A DNA stretch of 20,395 nt from Urinicoccus sp. (lineage in GTDB: Bacteria; Bacillota; Clostridia; Tissierellales; Peptoniphilaceae), in the NCBI GenBank assembly GCA_029983435.1, contig JASBZN010000005.1, forward strand, positions 1-20,395, written 5' to 3'. Under the pieces are notes generated by a model. The model did no database searches, was not told where the DNA came from, and was given only the letters and a program-made list of their open reading frames with translations. Shown one piece after another: positions 1 through 7,165 of this stretch. The position numbers were made by a program, and so were the translations under genes. Within the stretch, counting starts at the first letter, position 1. Every line of letters starts with the position of its first letter.

Positions 1-682
1 GGCCAAGAAGATTTTCTTTTGGAATACGGCAGTTTTCAAAAATTAATTCGCAAGTTGATGATCCGCGAATACCCATTTTGTCTTCTGGTTCACTTACAGA
101 GAATCCTGGAGTGTCACGTTCTACGATAAATGCACTGATTCCATGGTTTCCTGGAGCAGTACGGTCTGTTTTTGCAATAACGATGAATGTTTCAGCAAAT
201 CCTGCATTGGTAATGAAGATTTTTGTACCATTTAAGATCCATTCGTCTCCATCAAGTTCTGCAAAAGTTTGTTGTCCAGAAGCATCTGTTCCAGCGTTTG
301 GTTCTGTTAAACCGAAAGCACCGATTTTCTTACCGGATAATAGGTCTGGTAAATATTTCTTCTTTTGTTCTTCTGTTCCGTTTTCATAAATTGGTGCTGC
401 ACACAAAGAAGTATGTGCAGAAACAATAACACCTGTTGTCCCACATACTTTGGAAAGTTCTTCAACAGCCATTACATAAGCTAAATAGTCAGCTCCTTGT
501 CCACCATATTCTTTTGGAAAAGGAATTCCAAAGAATCCGGCTTTTGCCATTTTCTTAATATTTTCATAAGGAACTTTTTCTTCTGCGTCAACTTCTGCAG
601 CGATAGGTTCAACTTCATTTTGAGCAAATTCTTCGTATAATTTACGAAGTAATATGTGCTCCTTGTCCATCTTAAAATCCAT
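1..682 (-). CDS. Acyl-CoA dehydrogenase, short-chain/butyryl-CoA type (partial, C-terminus outside window)
   Basis: The first 227 residues of a flavin-dependent acyl-CoA dehydrogenase are present; the family is usually about 380 residues, so roughly 150 are missing beyond position 1. The enzyme introduces the alpha-beta double bond into acyl-CoA thioesters in the cytoplasm. Visible features are the N-terminal helical domain with PFPKEYGGQG, the family signature GAFGLTEPNAGTDAS in the FAD/substrate-binding middle domain, then NGTKIFITNA and an MGIRGSS segment. The start ATG at 682 has an AAGGGGG Shine-Dalgarno sequence about 7 nt upstream. A likely promoter lies at 751-779. In anaerobic Bacillota this type usually acts in butyrate or amino-acid fermentation with EtfAB, but no Etf gene is visible here, so the exact substrate is inferred only. 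Confidence 0.9.
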   Translation of the reverse strand, partial: MDFKMDKEHILLRKLYEEFAQNEVEPIAAEVDAEEKVPYENIKKMAKAGFFGIPFPKEYGGQGADYLAYVMAVEELSKVCGTTGVIVSAHTSLCAAPIYENGTEEQKKKYLPDLLSGKKIGAFGLTEPNAGTDASGQQTFAELDGDEWILNGTKIFITNAGFAETFIVIAKTDRTAPGNHGISAFIVERDTPGFSVSEPEDKMGIRGSSTCELIFENCRIPKENLLG

Positions 683-750
683 TTGATATCCCCCTTATAC
701 GTATTTTTTTCCGATATTTTTTACATAAAATATCAAACTGCACTGTTAAT

Positions 751-779
751 AACATAACATAAATGGTAATACTTTTCAA
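751..779 (-). promoter_or_regulatory. Promoter for the acyl-CoA dehydrogenase gene
   Basis: On the minus strand TTGAAA (774-779) is followed after exactly 17 nt by TATGTT (751-756), with an extended -10 TG one base upstream. The start codon at 682 lies about 70 nt downstream. A second candidate further up, TTTACA (883-888) and TATAAT (861-866) with a 16-nt spacer, could give a longer leader. Confidence 0.55.
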
Positions 780-790
780 CCTTTTGCCTT

Positions 791-818
791 AAGAATTCCT
801 TTTTTTACGGGAATTCTT
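791..818. repeat. Inverted repeat (9-bp arms) upstream of the acyl-CoA dehydrogenase gene
   Basis: AAGAATTCC (791-799) and GGAATTCTT (810-818) form a perfect 9-bp stem around a 10-nt loop. A T-rich stretch follows on the plus strand only, so this does not look like a terminator for the minus-strand genes on either side. It lies between two candidate promoters and may be an operator or a leader hairpin; function unknown. Confidence 0.5.
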
Positions 819-956
819 CTTTTTAGAATTTATTTTTGATTGAAAACCAATCCACTCTCAATTATATATCAATAAATTTTATTGTAAAGGCGTTTTTCGA
901 AATGTTTTTCTTTTGGTCTTTTCTTTTTGCTTCCTAAAGCTCTTTGCCCCTTGCCT

Positions 957-2054
957 TTAAAAGACAAAAAGATCCAGAGCAGATTGGTCGTCTTTACTCC
1001 TATTGCCTGTAAAAGTTTTTACATCTTCTTCAATTCCCCTTAAGGTGTCCCAGGGAAACTTTACTGCTGCTTTTTGAAAACGATGCAGTCCGTAATTTTC
1101 TCCCTTTTTGTTGGTACATTCAATGAGACCATCTGTATAGAGCAGGAGGTGGTCCCCAGGATAACAGGGACTTTCTTTTACTTGGTGGTCTAGCTCTTCA
1201 AAGTAGCTCATAATGGGAAGACCTGTTAGTTCAAGGGTCTTCATCTCCTTTTGATTAAATAAAAGGGGTGGGCAATTATGACCTGCGTTGGAGTAAACAA
1301 TCTTGTGGTCTTTTTTGTCGTAAACACCGTAAAAAATAGTGAAATAAAATCCCTTGTCTAAATGAAGATCTTTAAATTTTCTGTGGAGTTCTCTTAGAGT
1401 CTTTACTGGATCTAAGAGAATTTCTACAGGAAGAGTCCGCATGACCTGATTAATAAACATGGTGGTCATTCCAGAAGCAAAGCCATGCCCTACAGTATCA
1501 CTAACGTAAAAACCAATTTTATTTCCTGAAATAGAAAAAAGATCAAAGAGGTCTCCACTGATGTGGTCTTGGGGATGGTAGAGGTAGTTTACTTTTAAAT
1601 TTTGAAAAAAACCCAAGTCTGGCAAGAGGGCTTTTTGAATAGAAGCGGCAGAAATCATTTCCTGGTTGAGGCTTTTATTTCTTTCCGTCAGTTGCTTATG
1701 GAGAATCCGGTCTCGGTTATTGCTGCGAAACACTTCCACTGCTCCCACTAATTCTCCATTGGAATTCCACAAAGGCGAGGTCTTAACGGAATAAGACTTG
1801 TTTTTGTAATACTGGTCTTGCTGGATCACTTCTCCTGTTTCCAAAGTTCTTCTGGTTACAGAAAAATCATTAAAAACTTGCTTGGCAAATTTGTTTTTCT
1901 CATAGAGAGAGAGGTCTTCCCCAAGAGCATCTTCCATGGCTCCATTCATATAGATAACGTCATTATCTGTGTCCACAACACGGACGAAATCGGCAATGCT
2001 ATTGATGATTTGGAAAAAGAATTCTTTGGAATAACGACTACGACCTTGGCTCAT
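957..2054 (-). CDS. PAS domain plus SpoIIE/RsbU-type PP2C serine phosphatase
   Basis: Predicted cytoplasmic signalling phosphatase of 365 residues. Residues 1 to about 115 look like a PAS sensor domain (FVRVVDTDNDVIYMN near the start; SVKTSPLWNSNGELVGAVEV at its end). A helical linker at about 115-148 leads into a PPM/SpoIIE catalytic domain. The metal-binding acidic motifs are all recognisable: SGDLFD, VSDTVGHG, NAGHN, LLLYTDGL and KDDQSALDL. Such proteins usually dephosphorylate anti-anti-sigma factors in partner-switching cascades; no partner is encoded nearby. I chose ATG 2054 because the AGGGAGG site lies 6 nt before it, whereas the upstream in-frame GTG at 2060 directly abuts that site. 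It is the last gene of the rRNA methyltransferase / adenosyltransferase operon, 28 nt downstream of the latter. No clear terminator follows. Confidence 0.88.
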   Translation of the reverse strand: MSQGRSRYSKEFFFQIINSIADFVRVVDTDNDVIYMNGAMEDALGEDLSLYEKNKFAKQVFNDFSVTRRTLETGEVIQQDQYYKNKSYSVKTSPLWNSNGELVGAVEVFRSNNRDRILHKQLTERNKSLNQEMISAASIQKALLPDLGFFQNLKVNYLYHPQDHISGDLFDLFSISGNKIGFYVSDTVGHGFASGMTTMFINQVMRTLPVEILLDPVKTLRELHRKFKDLHLDKGFYFTIFYGVYDKKDHKIVYSNAGHNCPPLLFNQKEMKTLELTGLPIMSYFEELDHQVKESPCYPGDHLLLYTDGLIECTNKKGENYGLHRFQKAAVKFPWDTLRGIEEDVKTFTGNRSKDDQSALDLFVF

Positions 2055-2082
2055 GACCACCCTCCCTTCTAAGTTCTTCTTC

Positions 2083-2622
2083 TTATTTTAATTCTGCTTC
2101 AAAATCGACCATAATGGTTTCGTCTTCGCAGTAGCGAGCAAAGGCATAAATAGTATCTGCCAATCGATTGACAAATTTTACTACATTCGAATCCACGTAG
2201 GCTTGGCCTTGTAGGGTCACAATCCGGCGTTCTGCTCGACGGCAAATCGTCCTTGCCAAGTGTAAAAAAGCTGCAGCTTTACTTGTTCCTTGAAGGACAA
2301 AGCCTGTAAAGTCCCCTGCCTTTTCCATGTATTTGTCTACCAGTCGTTCCAAGAATTCAATATCTTCTGGTGTAATGAAATGGCGAACCTTGTCTTGGTT
2401 GGATGTTGCTAAATTTTCACTAACCACAAAAAGTTTGTTTTGGATGTCCATTAATTCTTTTTTTAGGTCTTCATCTTCAATATAATTGTTGCAAACGCCT
2501 AGAGCTGCACTTAATTCGTCTACGGTTCCATAGCTTTCTACCCGGACGTCGTCCTTACTTACGCGAACAGCATCAAATAAAGAGGTTGTTCCTTTGTCAC
2601 CTGTTTTTGTGTAAATTTCCAT
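2083..2622 (-). CDS. Cob(I)alamin adenosyltransferase, PduO/MMAB type
   Basis: The protein has 179 residues, the usual family length. It transfers the 5'-deoxyadenosyl group of ATP to cob(I)alamin to make adenosylcobalamin in the cytoplasm. Visible signatures are the N-terminal ATP-binding segment YTKTGDKGTTSL (residues 4-15), the basic helix ARTICRRAERRIV (123-135) and NRLADTIYAFARY (152-164). The segment ahead of the basic helix reads FVLQGTSKAA, where many relatives have a Pro-Gly-Gly motif, a modest divergence. It begins 4 nt after the rRNA methyltransferase gene ends, so the two are co-transcribed. It shows that the organism uses cobalamin, which fits the cobalamin riboswitch at 16474-16656, but this gene has no riboswitch of its own in the window. 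Confidence 0.93.
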   Translation of the reverse strand: MEIYTKTGDKGTTSLFDAVRVSKDDVRVESYGTVDELSAALGVCNNYIEDEDLKKELMDIQNKLFVVSENLATSNQDKVRHFITPEDIEFLERLVDKYMEKAGDFTGFVLQGTSKAAAFLHLARTICRRAERRIVTLQGQAYVDSNVVKFVNRLADTIYAFARYCEDETIMVDFEAELK

Positions 2623-2625
2623 TTT

Positions 2626-3771
2626 TCACTCCTTTTCATCTCTTGGGGGCCTAGGCCCATAGTATTGGTAATAGTCTACTTTAATGCGACCATTATAGAG
2701 TTTTCTCTTTCGAGAGGGCTTTTTCCCAAAGGCCTTAGGAAAATCTTCATCACTGGTTACTAAATAGTAACTCCAAGTGGGGTCGGCTTTTGCATACTTT
2801 TTAAGCGTTTCATAGATTTCTCGATTATCTTCCTGGCTACCGATCCGATGTCCATAAGGTGGATTGGTAATTAAAACACCGTAAGAAGCCTGGGGTCGAT
2901 AGCTTTCAATGGGAGCATGAATAAAGTTGATATCCATATCCACTCCTGCCGCCTCGGCATTTTTTTTGCTGGCCCCAATGGCTTGAGCACTCTTATCGGA
3001 TGCAAAAATTTGTAGGTCCGTATCTAGGTCAATGGCAGAAAAAGCTTCTTTAGAGATCTTCTTTATTTGGTCCTTATCCATTCCTTGGAAGTATTCACAG
3101 TCAAAGTGGCGGTTAAGACCTGGCGCAATGTTTCTTGCTTTCATGCAGGCTTCAATGGCAATGGTGCCAGACCCGCAGAAGGGATCCCAAAGAACCCGGT
3201 CCTTGTTGTAATAACTCAAATCCACCAAGGCCGCTGCCAAAGTTTCTGTCAAGGGTGCTTCCACCGTTTCTACCCGATACCCCCTCTTGTGAAGACCATC
3301 TGCTGATGTATCTAACAGAATTTGGGCCTGGTCTTTAAATAAAATGACTTCAATCTTATACCGGGCTCCTGTTTTAGGATACCAGGCCATGGAGTACTTT
3401 TCATTTAACTTGTCAATTAAGGCTCTTTCTGTAATTCGTTGGCAGTCCGATACACTAAAGAGTTTACTTTTTGCCGAACGACCTTGGACCATAAAGTTGG
3501 CATCTTTGGGTAAAATATCCCCCCAGGGCAGTTGGTAAACTCCCTGGTAAAGCTCTTCAAAACTTGTGGCCTTAAAGTCCGCCAATTGAATGTGGACTCT
3601 TTCGGCACATCGGAGCCATAAGTTGGCTCGGTAGATATCTTCCAGACTTCCTTCAAAATAAACTCGTCCATCCAGGATAGAAATCTTTGAATCTACAAGT
3701 TTTTCCAATTCTCTTTTTACGATGGCCTCTACTCCAAAATTGGCTGTGGCCAGGCATTTAAATTTTCTCAC
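2626..3771 (-). CDS. rlmL: THUMP-domain class I SAM-dependent rRNA methyltransferase (RlmL/YpsC family)
   Basis: Protein of 381 residues, predicted to methylate a guanine N2 of 23S rRNA by homology to YpsC and the N-terminal half of E. coli RlmL. A ferredoxin-like/THUMP region covers about residues 1-155, beginning with KCLATANFGVEAIVKREL. A Rossmann methyltransferase domain follows, with SAM-binding motif I DPFCGSGT (195-202) and the amino-methyltransferase motif NPPYG (303-307). The tail is basic. The start codon is GTG at 3771, with AGAGGTGA just upstream. It heads a three-gene operon with the adenosyltransferase and the PAS phosphatase and diverges from the superoxide reductase. The target base is inferred from family membership. 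Confidence 0.88.
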   Translation of the reverse strand: MRKFKCLATANFGVEAIVKRELEKLVDSKISILDGRVYFEGSLEDIYRANLWLRCAERVHIQLADFKATSFEELYQGVYQLPWGDILPKDANFMVQGRSAKSKLFSVSDCQRITERALIDKLNEKYSMAWYPKTGARYKIEVILFKDQAQILLDTSADGLHKRGYRVETVEAPLTETLAAALVDLSYYNKDRVLWDPFCGSGTIAIEACMKARNIAPGLNRHFDCEYFQGMDKDQIKKISKEAFSAIDLDTDLQIFASDKSAQAIGASKKNAEAAGVDMDINFIHAPIESYRPQASYGVLITNPPYGHRIGSQEDNREIYETLKKYAKADPTWSYYLVTSDEDFPKAFGKKPSRKRKLYNGRIKVDYYQYYGPRPPRDEKE

Positions 3772-3787
3772 GGTTCACCTCTGTAAC

Positions 3788-3806
3788 TCATTATACAAGA
3801 TAATGA
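3788..3806. promoter_or_regulatory. 7-5-7 palindrome overlapping a -10-like box upstream of the rRNA methyltransferase
   Basis: TCATTAT (3788-3794) and ATAATGA (3800-3806) are perfect inverted copies separated by ACAAG. The minus strand reads TATAAT at 3790-3795, a perfect -10 hexamer placed to start transcription of the methyltransferase operon about 12 nt before its GTG; the matching -35 is poor. The dyad may be an operator, but no known factor can be assigned. Confidence 0.35.
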
Positions 3807-3867
3807 AAAAGACTTCTAGACCTTTCATTAAAGAGCCCTTTTTTCTCAAAACTTTTTAATTTTCTGC

Positions 3868-3896
3868 TTTAAAATTCAAACTTTATCTGTTATGAT
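3868..3896 (+). promoter_or_regulatory. Promoter for the superoxide reductase gene
   Basis: TTTAAA (3868-3873) and TATGAT (3891-3896) are separated by 17 nt, about 40 nt before the start codon. The -35 matches consensus only moderately. No convincing PerR box was seen between the promoter and the gene. Confidence 0.5.
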
Positions 3897-3935
3897 TGAT
3901 ATGTAAAAGAAAGTAATGTTAAGGAGGCAAATTTA

Positions 3936-4289
3936 ATGAAACTTACTGAAACAGTTCAATCTGGCGATTGGAAAAGCGAAAAACACGTTCCTGTTATCCA
4001 CGTAGAAAATACTGGTGACAAAACTAAAGTTCACGTTGTTGTTGGAGAAGAAGTAGAACATCCAAACACTTTAGAACACCACATCCAATGGATCAAAGTA
4101 TTTTTACAAAAAGAAGGAGCTAAATTCCCTGTTGAAATTGGTTCTTACCAATTCTCCGCTCATGGTGAAGAAGACATCTACTCTATTCCATGTGTTCATG
4201 CATGCTTAAAGGGTACTTGCAAGGGTACTATCTACGCATTAAGCTATTGCAACATTCATGGCTTATGGGAAAATTCTCAAGAAATCTAA
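3936..4289 (+). CDS. Superoxide reductase, class II (neelaredoxin/desulfoferrodoxin family)
   Basis: The protein has 117 residues, the size of one-iron superoxide reductases without the N-terminal desulforedoxin domain. It reduces superoxide to hydrogen peroxide in the cytoplasm, using an external electron donor such as rubredoxin. The Fe(His)4Cys site is readable by comparison with family members: His17 (in EKHVPVI, with the active-site Glu15/Lys16 pair), His42, His48 (in EHHIQWI), Cys105 and His108 (in CNIHGLW). An AAGGAGG site precedes the ATG by 8 nt. It is the only plus-strand gene in the window, is monocistronic, and is followed by a strong terminator. Unusually, the stretch before the ligand loop carries three extra cysteines (Cys86, Cys90, Cys95) in CVHACLKGTC, where relatives I can recall have none. 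Confidence 0.95.
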   Translation: MKLTETVQSGDWKSEKHVPVIHVENTGDKTKVHVVVGEEVEHPNTLEHHIQWIKVFLQKEGAKFPVEIGSYQFSAHGEEDIYSIPCVHACLKGTCKGTIYALSYCNIHGLWENSQEI

Positions 4290-4296
4290 AAAGATC

Positions 4297-4337
4297 TAAA
4301 AAAATAGCGAGGGCTTTTTGCCCCCGCTATTTTTTTA
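4297..4337. terminator. Bidirectional intrinsic terminator between convergent genes
   Basis: AAATAGCG-A-GGGC, a TTTTT loop, then GCCC-C-CGCTATTT form a GC-rich hairpin with A/T tracts on both sides. It can end transcription of the superoxide reductase on the plus strand and of the aldolase gene on the minus strand. The aldolase stop codon (4335-4337) lies within the T tract. Confidence 0.92.
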
Positions 4338-4958
4338 TGCATTTTTTGGTCCATAGCCTTGAAAGGCGATAACCATCTTTTCCATTTCTTCTCTACTTAG
4401 TTCCTTTACTTCTCCCATGGAAGATCCTGTTACATAGACAAAGGCACAAAATTCTAAGGTTTGGGCCAAGTTATAAGCCTCTGAAACGCTATCCCCATAA
4501 CAAACCAAACCATGGTGGGATAAAATAACTGCCTTATTTCTACCAAATACTTTGAGAGCTTCTTGGGCCAAGGCCTTGGTCCCAAAAGATGCGTAGTTAG
4601 CTACTGCAATGGGATCTGGCCCAGCAGAGGCCATGAGATAGTGAATTGTCGGCAAGGGCCTTTCCAAGGCTGCCAAGACATTAATGTATTTTGAATGGGT
4701 ATGGACAAGACCTTGAGCCTGGGGATATTTTTCATAAATCAAAGAGTGCAGGTGGTATTCACTAGAGGGATTTTCCCCAGGTTTTTTCTCCTGGCCAATC
4801 TTCATTTTTACTAGGTCCTTATCTTCCAAACTTTGGTAGGGAATGCCAGACGGAGTAATAAGATAAGAGTCCCCCATCCGCCGACTAATATTCCCTCCTG
4901 TTCCAAAGGTCAGACCTTCTTCTAACATTTTTCTTGAATATGCGATAATAGAATCCAT
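4335..4958 (-). CDS. Class II aldolase, FucA (L-fuculose-1-phosphate aldolase)-like
   Basis: The protein has 207 residues and belongs to the zinc-dependent class II aldolase/adducin family. It aligns closely in motif order with E. coli FucA: GTGGNIS (phosphate binding), LITPSGIPY, PSSEYHLH with catalytic Glu67, VHTHS with zinc ligands His86 and His88, IHYLMASAG, YASFGT, and SHHGLV with zinc ligand His149. The reaction would split a ketose-1-phosphate into dihydroxyacetone phosphate and an aldehyde. Substrates other than fuculose-1-phosphate, for example 5-deoxyribulose-1-phosphate from S-adenosylmethionine by-products, are equally possible because no fucose genes are present. It lies 8 nt downstream of trmL in the same transcript and ends in the shared terminator. 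Confidence 0.88.
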   Translation of the reverse strand: MDSIIAYSRKMLEEGLTFGTGGNISRRMGDSYLITPSGIPYQSLEDKDLVKMKIGQEKKPGENPSSEYHLHSLIYEKYPQAQGLVHTHSKYINVLAALERPLPTIHYLMASAGPDPIAVANYASFGTKALAQEALKVFGRNKAVILSHHGLVCYGDSVSEAYNLAQTLEFCAFVYVTGSSMGEVKELSREEMEKMVIAFQGYGPKNA

Positions 4959-4966
4959 ACTTCCTC

Positions 4967-5428
4967 CTATTTCAGGTCAAAAAAGTCGTTTTGCCGCAAG
5001 GCTTCAAAGAGGACGATGTTGGCAGAATTTGCTAAATTTAGAGACCGTTTCAATTCTGTTCGCATGGGAACCCGAATCAACTGATCTTGGTATTTTTCCA
5101 TAATCTCTTTTGGTAAGCCGGAAGTTTCTCTTCCAAAAACAATGCCGTCCCCATCTTTATAGTGAACATCGCTATAGCGGGTATGACCGTGGGTCGATGC
5201 AAAATAAAGGTCGCCTTCCACTACATCTAAGACATCTTCAAAAGAATCGTAATAGGAAATATCCACTAAAGGCCAGTAATCCAAGCCAGCTCTTTTTAAA
5301 TGTTTATCATCGACTAAAAAGCCCAGGGGCTTAATTAAATGGAGCTTTGTTTTGGTTAAAGCACAGGTTCTAGCAATGGCTCCTGTATTATAGGGAATTT
5401 CTGGTTGGTATAAAATAATGTTTAGCAT
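4967..5428 (-). CDS. trmL: tRNA (cytidine(34)-2'-O)-methyltransferase TrmL, SPOUT family
   Basis: A small SPOUT methyltransferase of 153 residues, the typical TrmL/YibK/CspR length. It 2'-O-methylates the wobble nucleotide of certain leucine tRNAs. Motifs are MLNIILYQPEIPYNTG at the N-terminus with the conserved asparagine, GIVFGRETSGLP (SAM-binding knot) and the C-terminal RSLNLANSANIVLFEAL (knot and dimer interface). I chose ATG 5428 rather than the in-frame GTG 5434, because AAGGAA lies 6 nt before the ATG but directly against the GTG. It is the first gene of a two-gene unit with the aldolase, behind a strong promoter that overlaps the 3' end of the preceding gene. Confidence 0.93.
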   Translation of the reverse strand: MLNIILYQPEIPYNTGAIARTCALTKTKLHLIKPLGFLVDDKHLKRAGLDYWPLVDISYYDSFEDVLDVVEGDLYFASTHGHTRYSDVHYKDGDGIVFGRETSGLPKEIMEKYQDQLIRVPMRTELKRSLNLANSANIVLFEALRQNDFFDLK

Positions 5429-5448
5429 AGGCACTTCCTTTCCTATTC

Positions 5449-5477
5449 ATTATAGAAAACTTTCCTCTTTCTGACAA
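5449..5477 (-). promoter_or_regulatory. Promoter for trmL-aldolase unit
   Basis: On the minus strand TTGTCA (5472-5477) and a perfect TATAAT (5449-5454) are separated by 17 nt. The -10 ends about 20 nt before the trmL start, implying a very short leader. The -35 lies directly after the stop codon of the DUF4097 gene, and no terminator is visible between them. Confidence 0.8.
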
Positions 5478-5479
5478 TC

Positions 5480-6181
5480 TTATTCCACTTCAATTTCCCC
5501 ATTGCCAACAGTTAAGTTTATAAAGTCCCGACTACCGCCAAAGGTCTTTGTTATTTTATGCAAACCTACTCCCTCATGCTCTTCTTTAAAAATTTCAATA
5601 CTTCCCACGTCCACACTGGCCATTACTTTTGCATCTAAACGATCTATGTTAAGAGAAATGTTTCCATTTCCTACGCTACAAGAAAGAGGAAAGGACGCTT
5701 CTCCACGAATCGTACAGCCTCCGTTGCCTATGTCAATTTCAGCTTTTTTTAAGCTTTGCGTCACCTCTAGACTTCCATTGCCAATTCTTCCGTTTAAAAA
5801 AAGACTCCTGGGATTGGGATGGATAATATGCAGGCGTGTCATTTTCTTCCCTGCATCCAAATAAATTTTTCCTTCTTTTACCGTCAGGTTATCTAAAATC
5901 TTTTTATTAGAAGAAACCAGTTGACATTTTTCTCCCTTTTCGATCCATACTTCCATATTATTTCCCTGAAGATCTATTTCAGTAAAAGGATCTAAAACTT
6001 GCCTCTTATATTTTGTTACATCACTTTCATCAATCCGAACAAAAAGCTCGTCAATCACCCGATTTTGATTTTGTTTTGCCTTTTTCTGCAAACTTGGCAA
6101 ATCATTAATGAGAAAAGAAAGAAGGGTTGCTACTAGAAAAATTAAACTCAATACCCCAATTCTGCGCATGAATTTTTTCAT
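5480..6181 (-). CDS. Membrane-anchored DUF4097-type (putative adhesin/LiaG-like) beta-helix protein
   Basis: A protein of 233 residues with one N-terminal membrane segment (about residues 8-26) after a short basic stretch, then an extracytoplasmic domain. Residues from about 85 on show the repetitive pattern of DUF4097 right-handed beta-helix domains, with recurring GNG turns (IGNGSLEV, IGNGGCTI, VGNGNISL, VGNGEIEV). The start ATG overlaps the stop of the DUF1700 gene (ATGA) and has an AAGGAGGG site. PadR / DUF1700 / DUF4097 trios are common in Bacillota and are usually thought to monitor or protect the envelope; the exact role is unknown. It ends directly before the trmL promoter, with no visible terminator. 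Confidence 0.8.
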   Translation of the reverse strand: MKKFMRRIGVLSLIFLVATLLSFLINDLPSLQKKAKQNQNRVIDELFVRIDESDVTKYKRQVLDPFTEIDLQGNNMEVWIEKGEKCQLVSSNKKILDNLTVKEGKIYLDAGKKMTRLHIIHPNPRSLFLNGRIGNGSLEVTQSLKKAEIDIGNGGCTIRGEASFPLSCSVGNGNISLNIDRLDAKVMASVDVGSIEIFKEEHEGVGLHKITKTFGGSRDFINLTVGNGEIEVE

Positions 6182-6783
6182 TTTTTTGCCCTCCTTTTTC
6201 TATATTCCCATCGAATACCCAAAACAAGTTTTTTAAGCCCTAACCAAAGATATTTAACTGCATAATAAGCTAAAGGAACACATAATAAACCTAAAAAAAT
6301 TGAAGTGATTCCGCCAAAAGCTTGGGTTAAAGGACTTAAGTTTAAACCGACATAAAGCCCATCAATATTTAATCCTAATAAATCAATTAATAAACCCCCA
6401 CCTAAGACAAATAAAGAAAAAATCACAGCAAGGAAACTTGCTAAGGCAGCAAAGACGATACTTGCTACAACTATGATTGTCGTCAAGGCAAAAGGCCCCA
6501 AAATCACAATGAAGAGAATCCACAAAATTATTTTTCCCACAGAAGTCTTTTTAGAGCTTGCATTTGCTTGTTCTTCACGATCAAAAGAGTATTCCGACGC
6601 CTTAAAGTCTCGAGCAATTTCAATGGGACTGCCTAATTCCGCAGAAATAACCCCTTCGCTCTTCCCCTCAGCCATACCAATACGAAAATGCTCCTCATAA
6701 TCCGCAATAATATCCTCCACAACATTATCTGGCAGTTTTCTTAAATAGTAACGGAGTAAGTCTAAATATTCTTTTTTACTCAT
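6178..6783 (-). CDS. DUF1700 (HAAS) family membrane protein
   Basis: Protein of 201 residues. The N-terminal 70 or so residues match the HAAS/DUF1700 helical domain: [17 protein letters not shown], then [20 protein letters not shown] and [12 protein letters not shown]. Three or more hydrophobic segments follow (residues about 85-155 and 165-185) with a basic tail. The HAAS domain is usually a cytosolic partner for the PadR-type regulator encoded just upstream. The longer ORF starting at 6831 is not used: ATG 6783 has AGGAGGG 6-7 nt upstream and overlaps the padR stop codon as ATGA, a typical coupling arrangement. A likely three-gene unit with the PadR regulator and the DUF4097 protein. Confidence 0.85.
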   Translation of the reverse strand: MSKKEYLDLLRYYLRKLPDNVVEDIIADYEEHFRIGMAEGKSEGVISAELGSPIEIARDFKASEYSFDREEQANASSKKTSVGKIILWILFIVILGPFALTTIIVVASIVFAALASFLAVIFSLFVLGGGLLIDLLGLNIDGLYVGLNLSPLTQAFGGITSIFLGLLCVPLAYYAVKYLWLGLKKLVLGIRWEYRKRRAKK

Positions 6784-7094
6784 ACCTGCCCTCCTAAAAT
6801 TTTTTCTACTCCCTGGACAAAGGAAAACCAATCTTTCCTCTGTTGGTCTAGTTCCATCTTCCCACTCTCTGTCAGTTGATAGTACTTTCTAGGTGGGCCG
6901 TTTTCTGATTCCTTTAAATACGTCTTCACATACCCTTCTTTTTTAAATCTTCTTAAGAGGGGATAAATGGTCCCTTCTGAAATTAAAATCTCCTGAGAAA
7001 TTCTTTCTACCAATTCATACCCATAACAATCTTTTTTTTCCAGTAAATGAAGAACAAGGAGTTCTAAGACGCCTTTTTTAAATTGGACATTCAT
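6780..7094 (-). CDS. PadR-family transcriptional regulator
   Basis: The protein has 104 residues, the length of a short (subfamily 2) PadR. It has the characteristic winged helix: [19 protein letters not shown], then [19 protein letters not shown] (recognition helix and wing) and [13 protein letters not shown], followed by a short dimerisation helix. It starts at ATG 7094 with an AGGTGA site. It leads an operon with DUF1700 and DUF4097 membrane proteins. The promoter at 7112-7140 contains GTAC palindromes between and beside the -35 and -10, so autorepression is likely, as is known for this family. The inducing signal is unknown. Confidence 0.92.
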   Translation of the reverse strand: MNVQFKKGVLELLVLHLLEKKDCYGYELVERISQEILISEGTIYPLLRRFKKEGYVKTYLKESENGPPRKYYQLTESGKMELDQQRKDWFSFVQGVEKILGGQV

Positions 7095-7111
7095 CTCTTC
7101 ACCTCAAGTAT

Positions 7112-7146
7112 ATTGTACTACCATGTACCGTTTATTGCAAGGTACC
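7112..7146 (-). promoter_or_regulatory. padR operon promoter with overlapping GTAC palindromes (putative PadR operator)
   Basis: The minus strand has TTGCAA (7135-7140), a 17-nt spacer and TACAAT (7112-7117). Three GTAC cores sit on it: 7115-7118, 7125-7128 and 7142-7145, the last within GGTACC. GTAC-N6-GTAC spans 7115-7128, and GTACC (7125-7129) is inverted as GGTAC (7141-7145). Binding here would block RNA polymerase; assignment to PadR is inferred from position. Confidence 0.7.
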
Positions 7147-7165
7147 ATTTAATATTTTTTACGTA

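Noticed and set aside
78..429. Plus-strand open frames opposite the acyl-CoA dehydrogenase
   Set aside because: They lie antisense to a clearly conserved protein, have no ribosome-binding site, and their translations resemble no known family.
791..825. Hairpin plus T tract as an intrinsic terminator
   Set aside because: The T tract follows the hairpin only on the plus strand, where there is no gene to terminate.
6784..6831. Longer N-terminus for the DUF1700 protein
   Set aside because: The extension overlaps padR deeply, and the ATG at 6783 has both a strong ribosome-binding site and an ATGA overlap with the padR stop.
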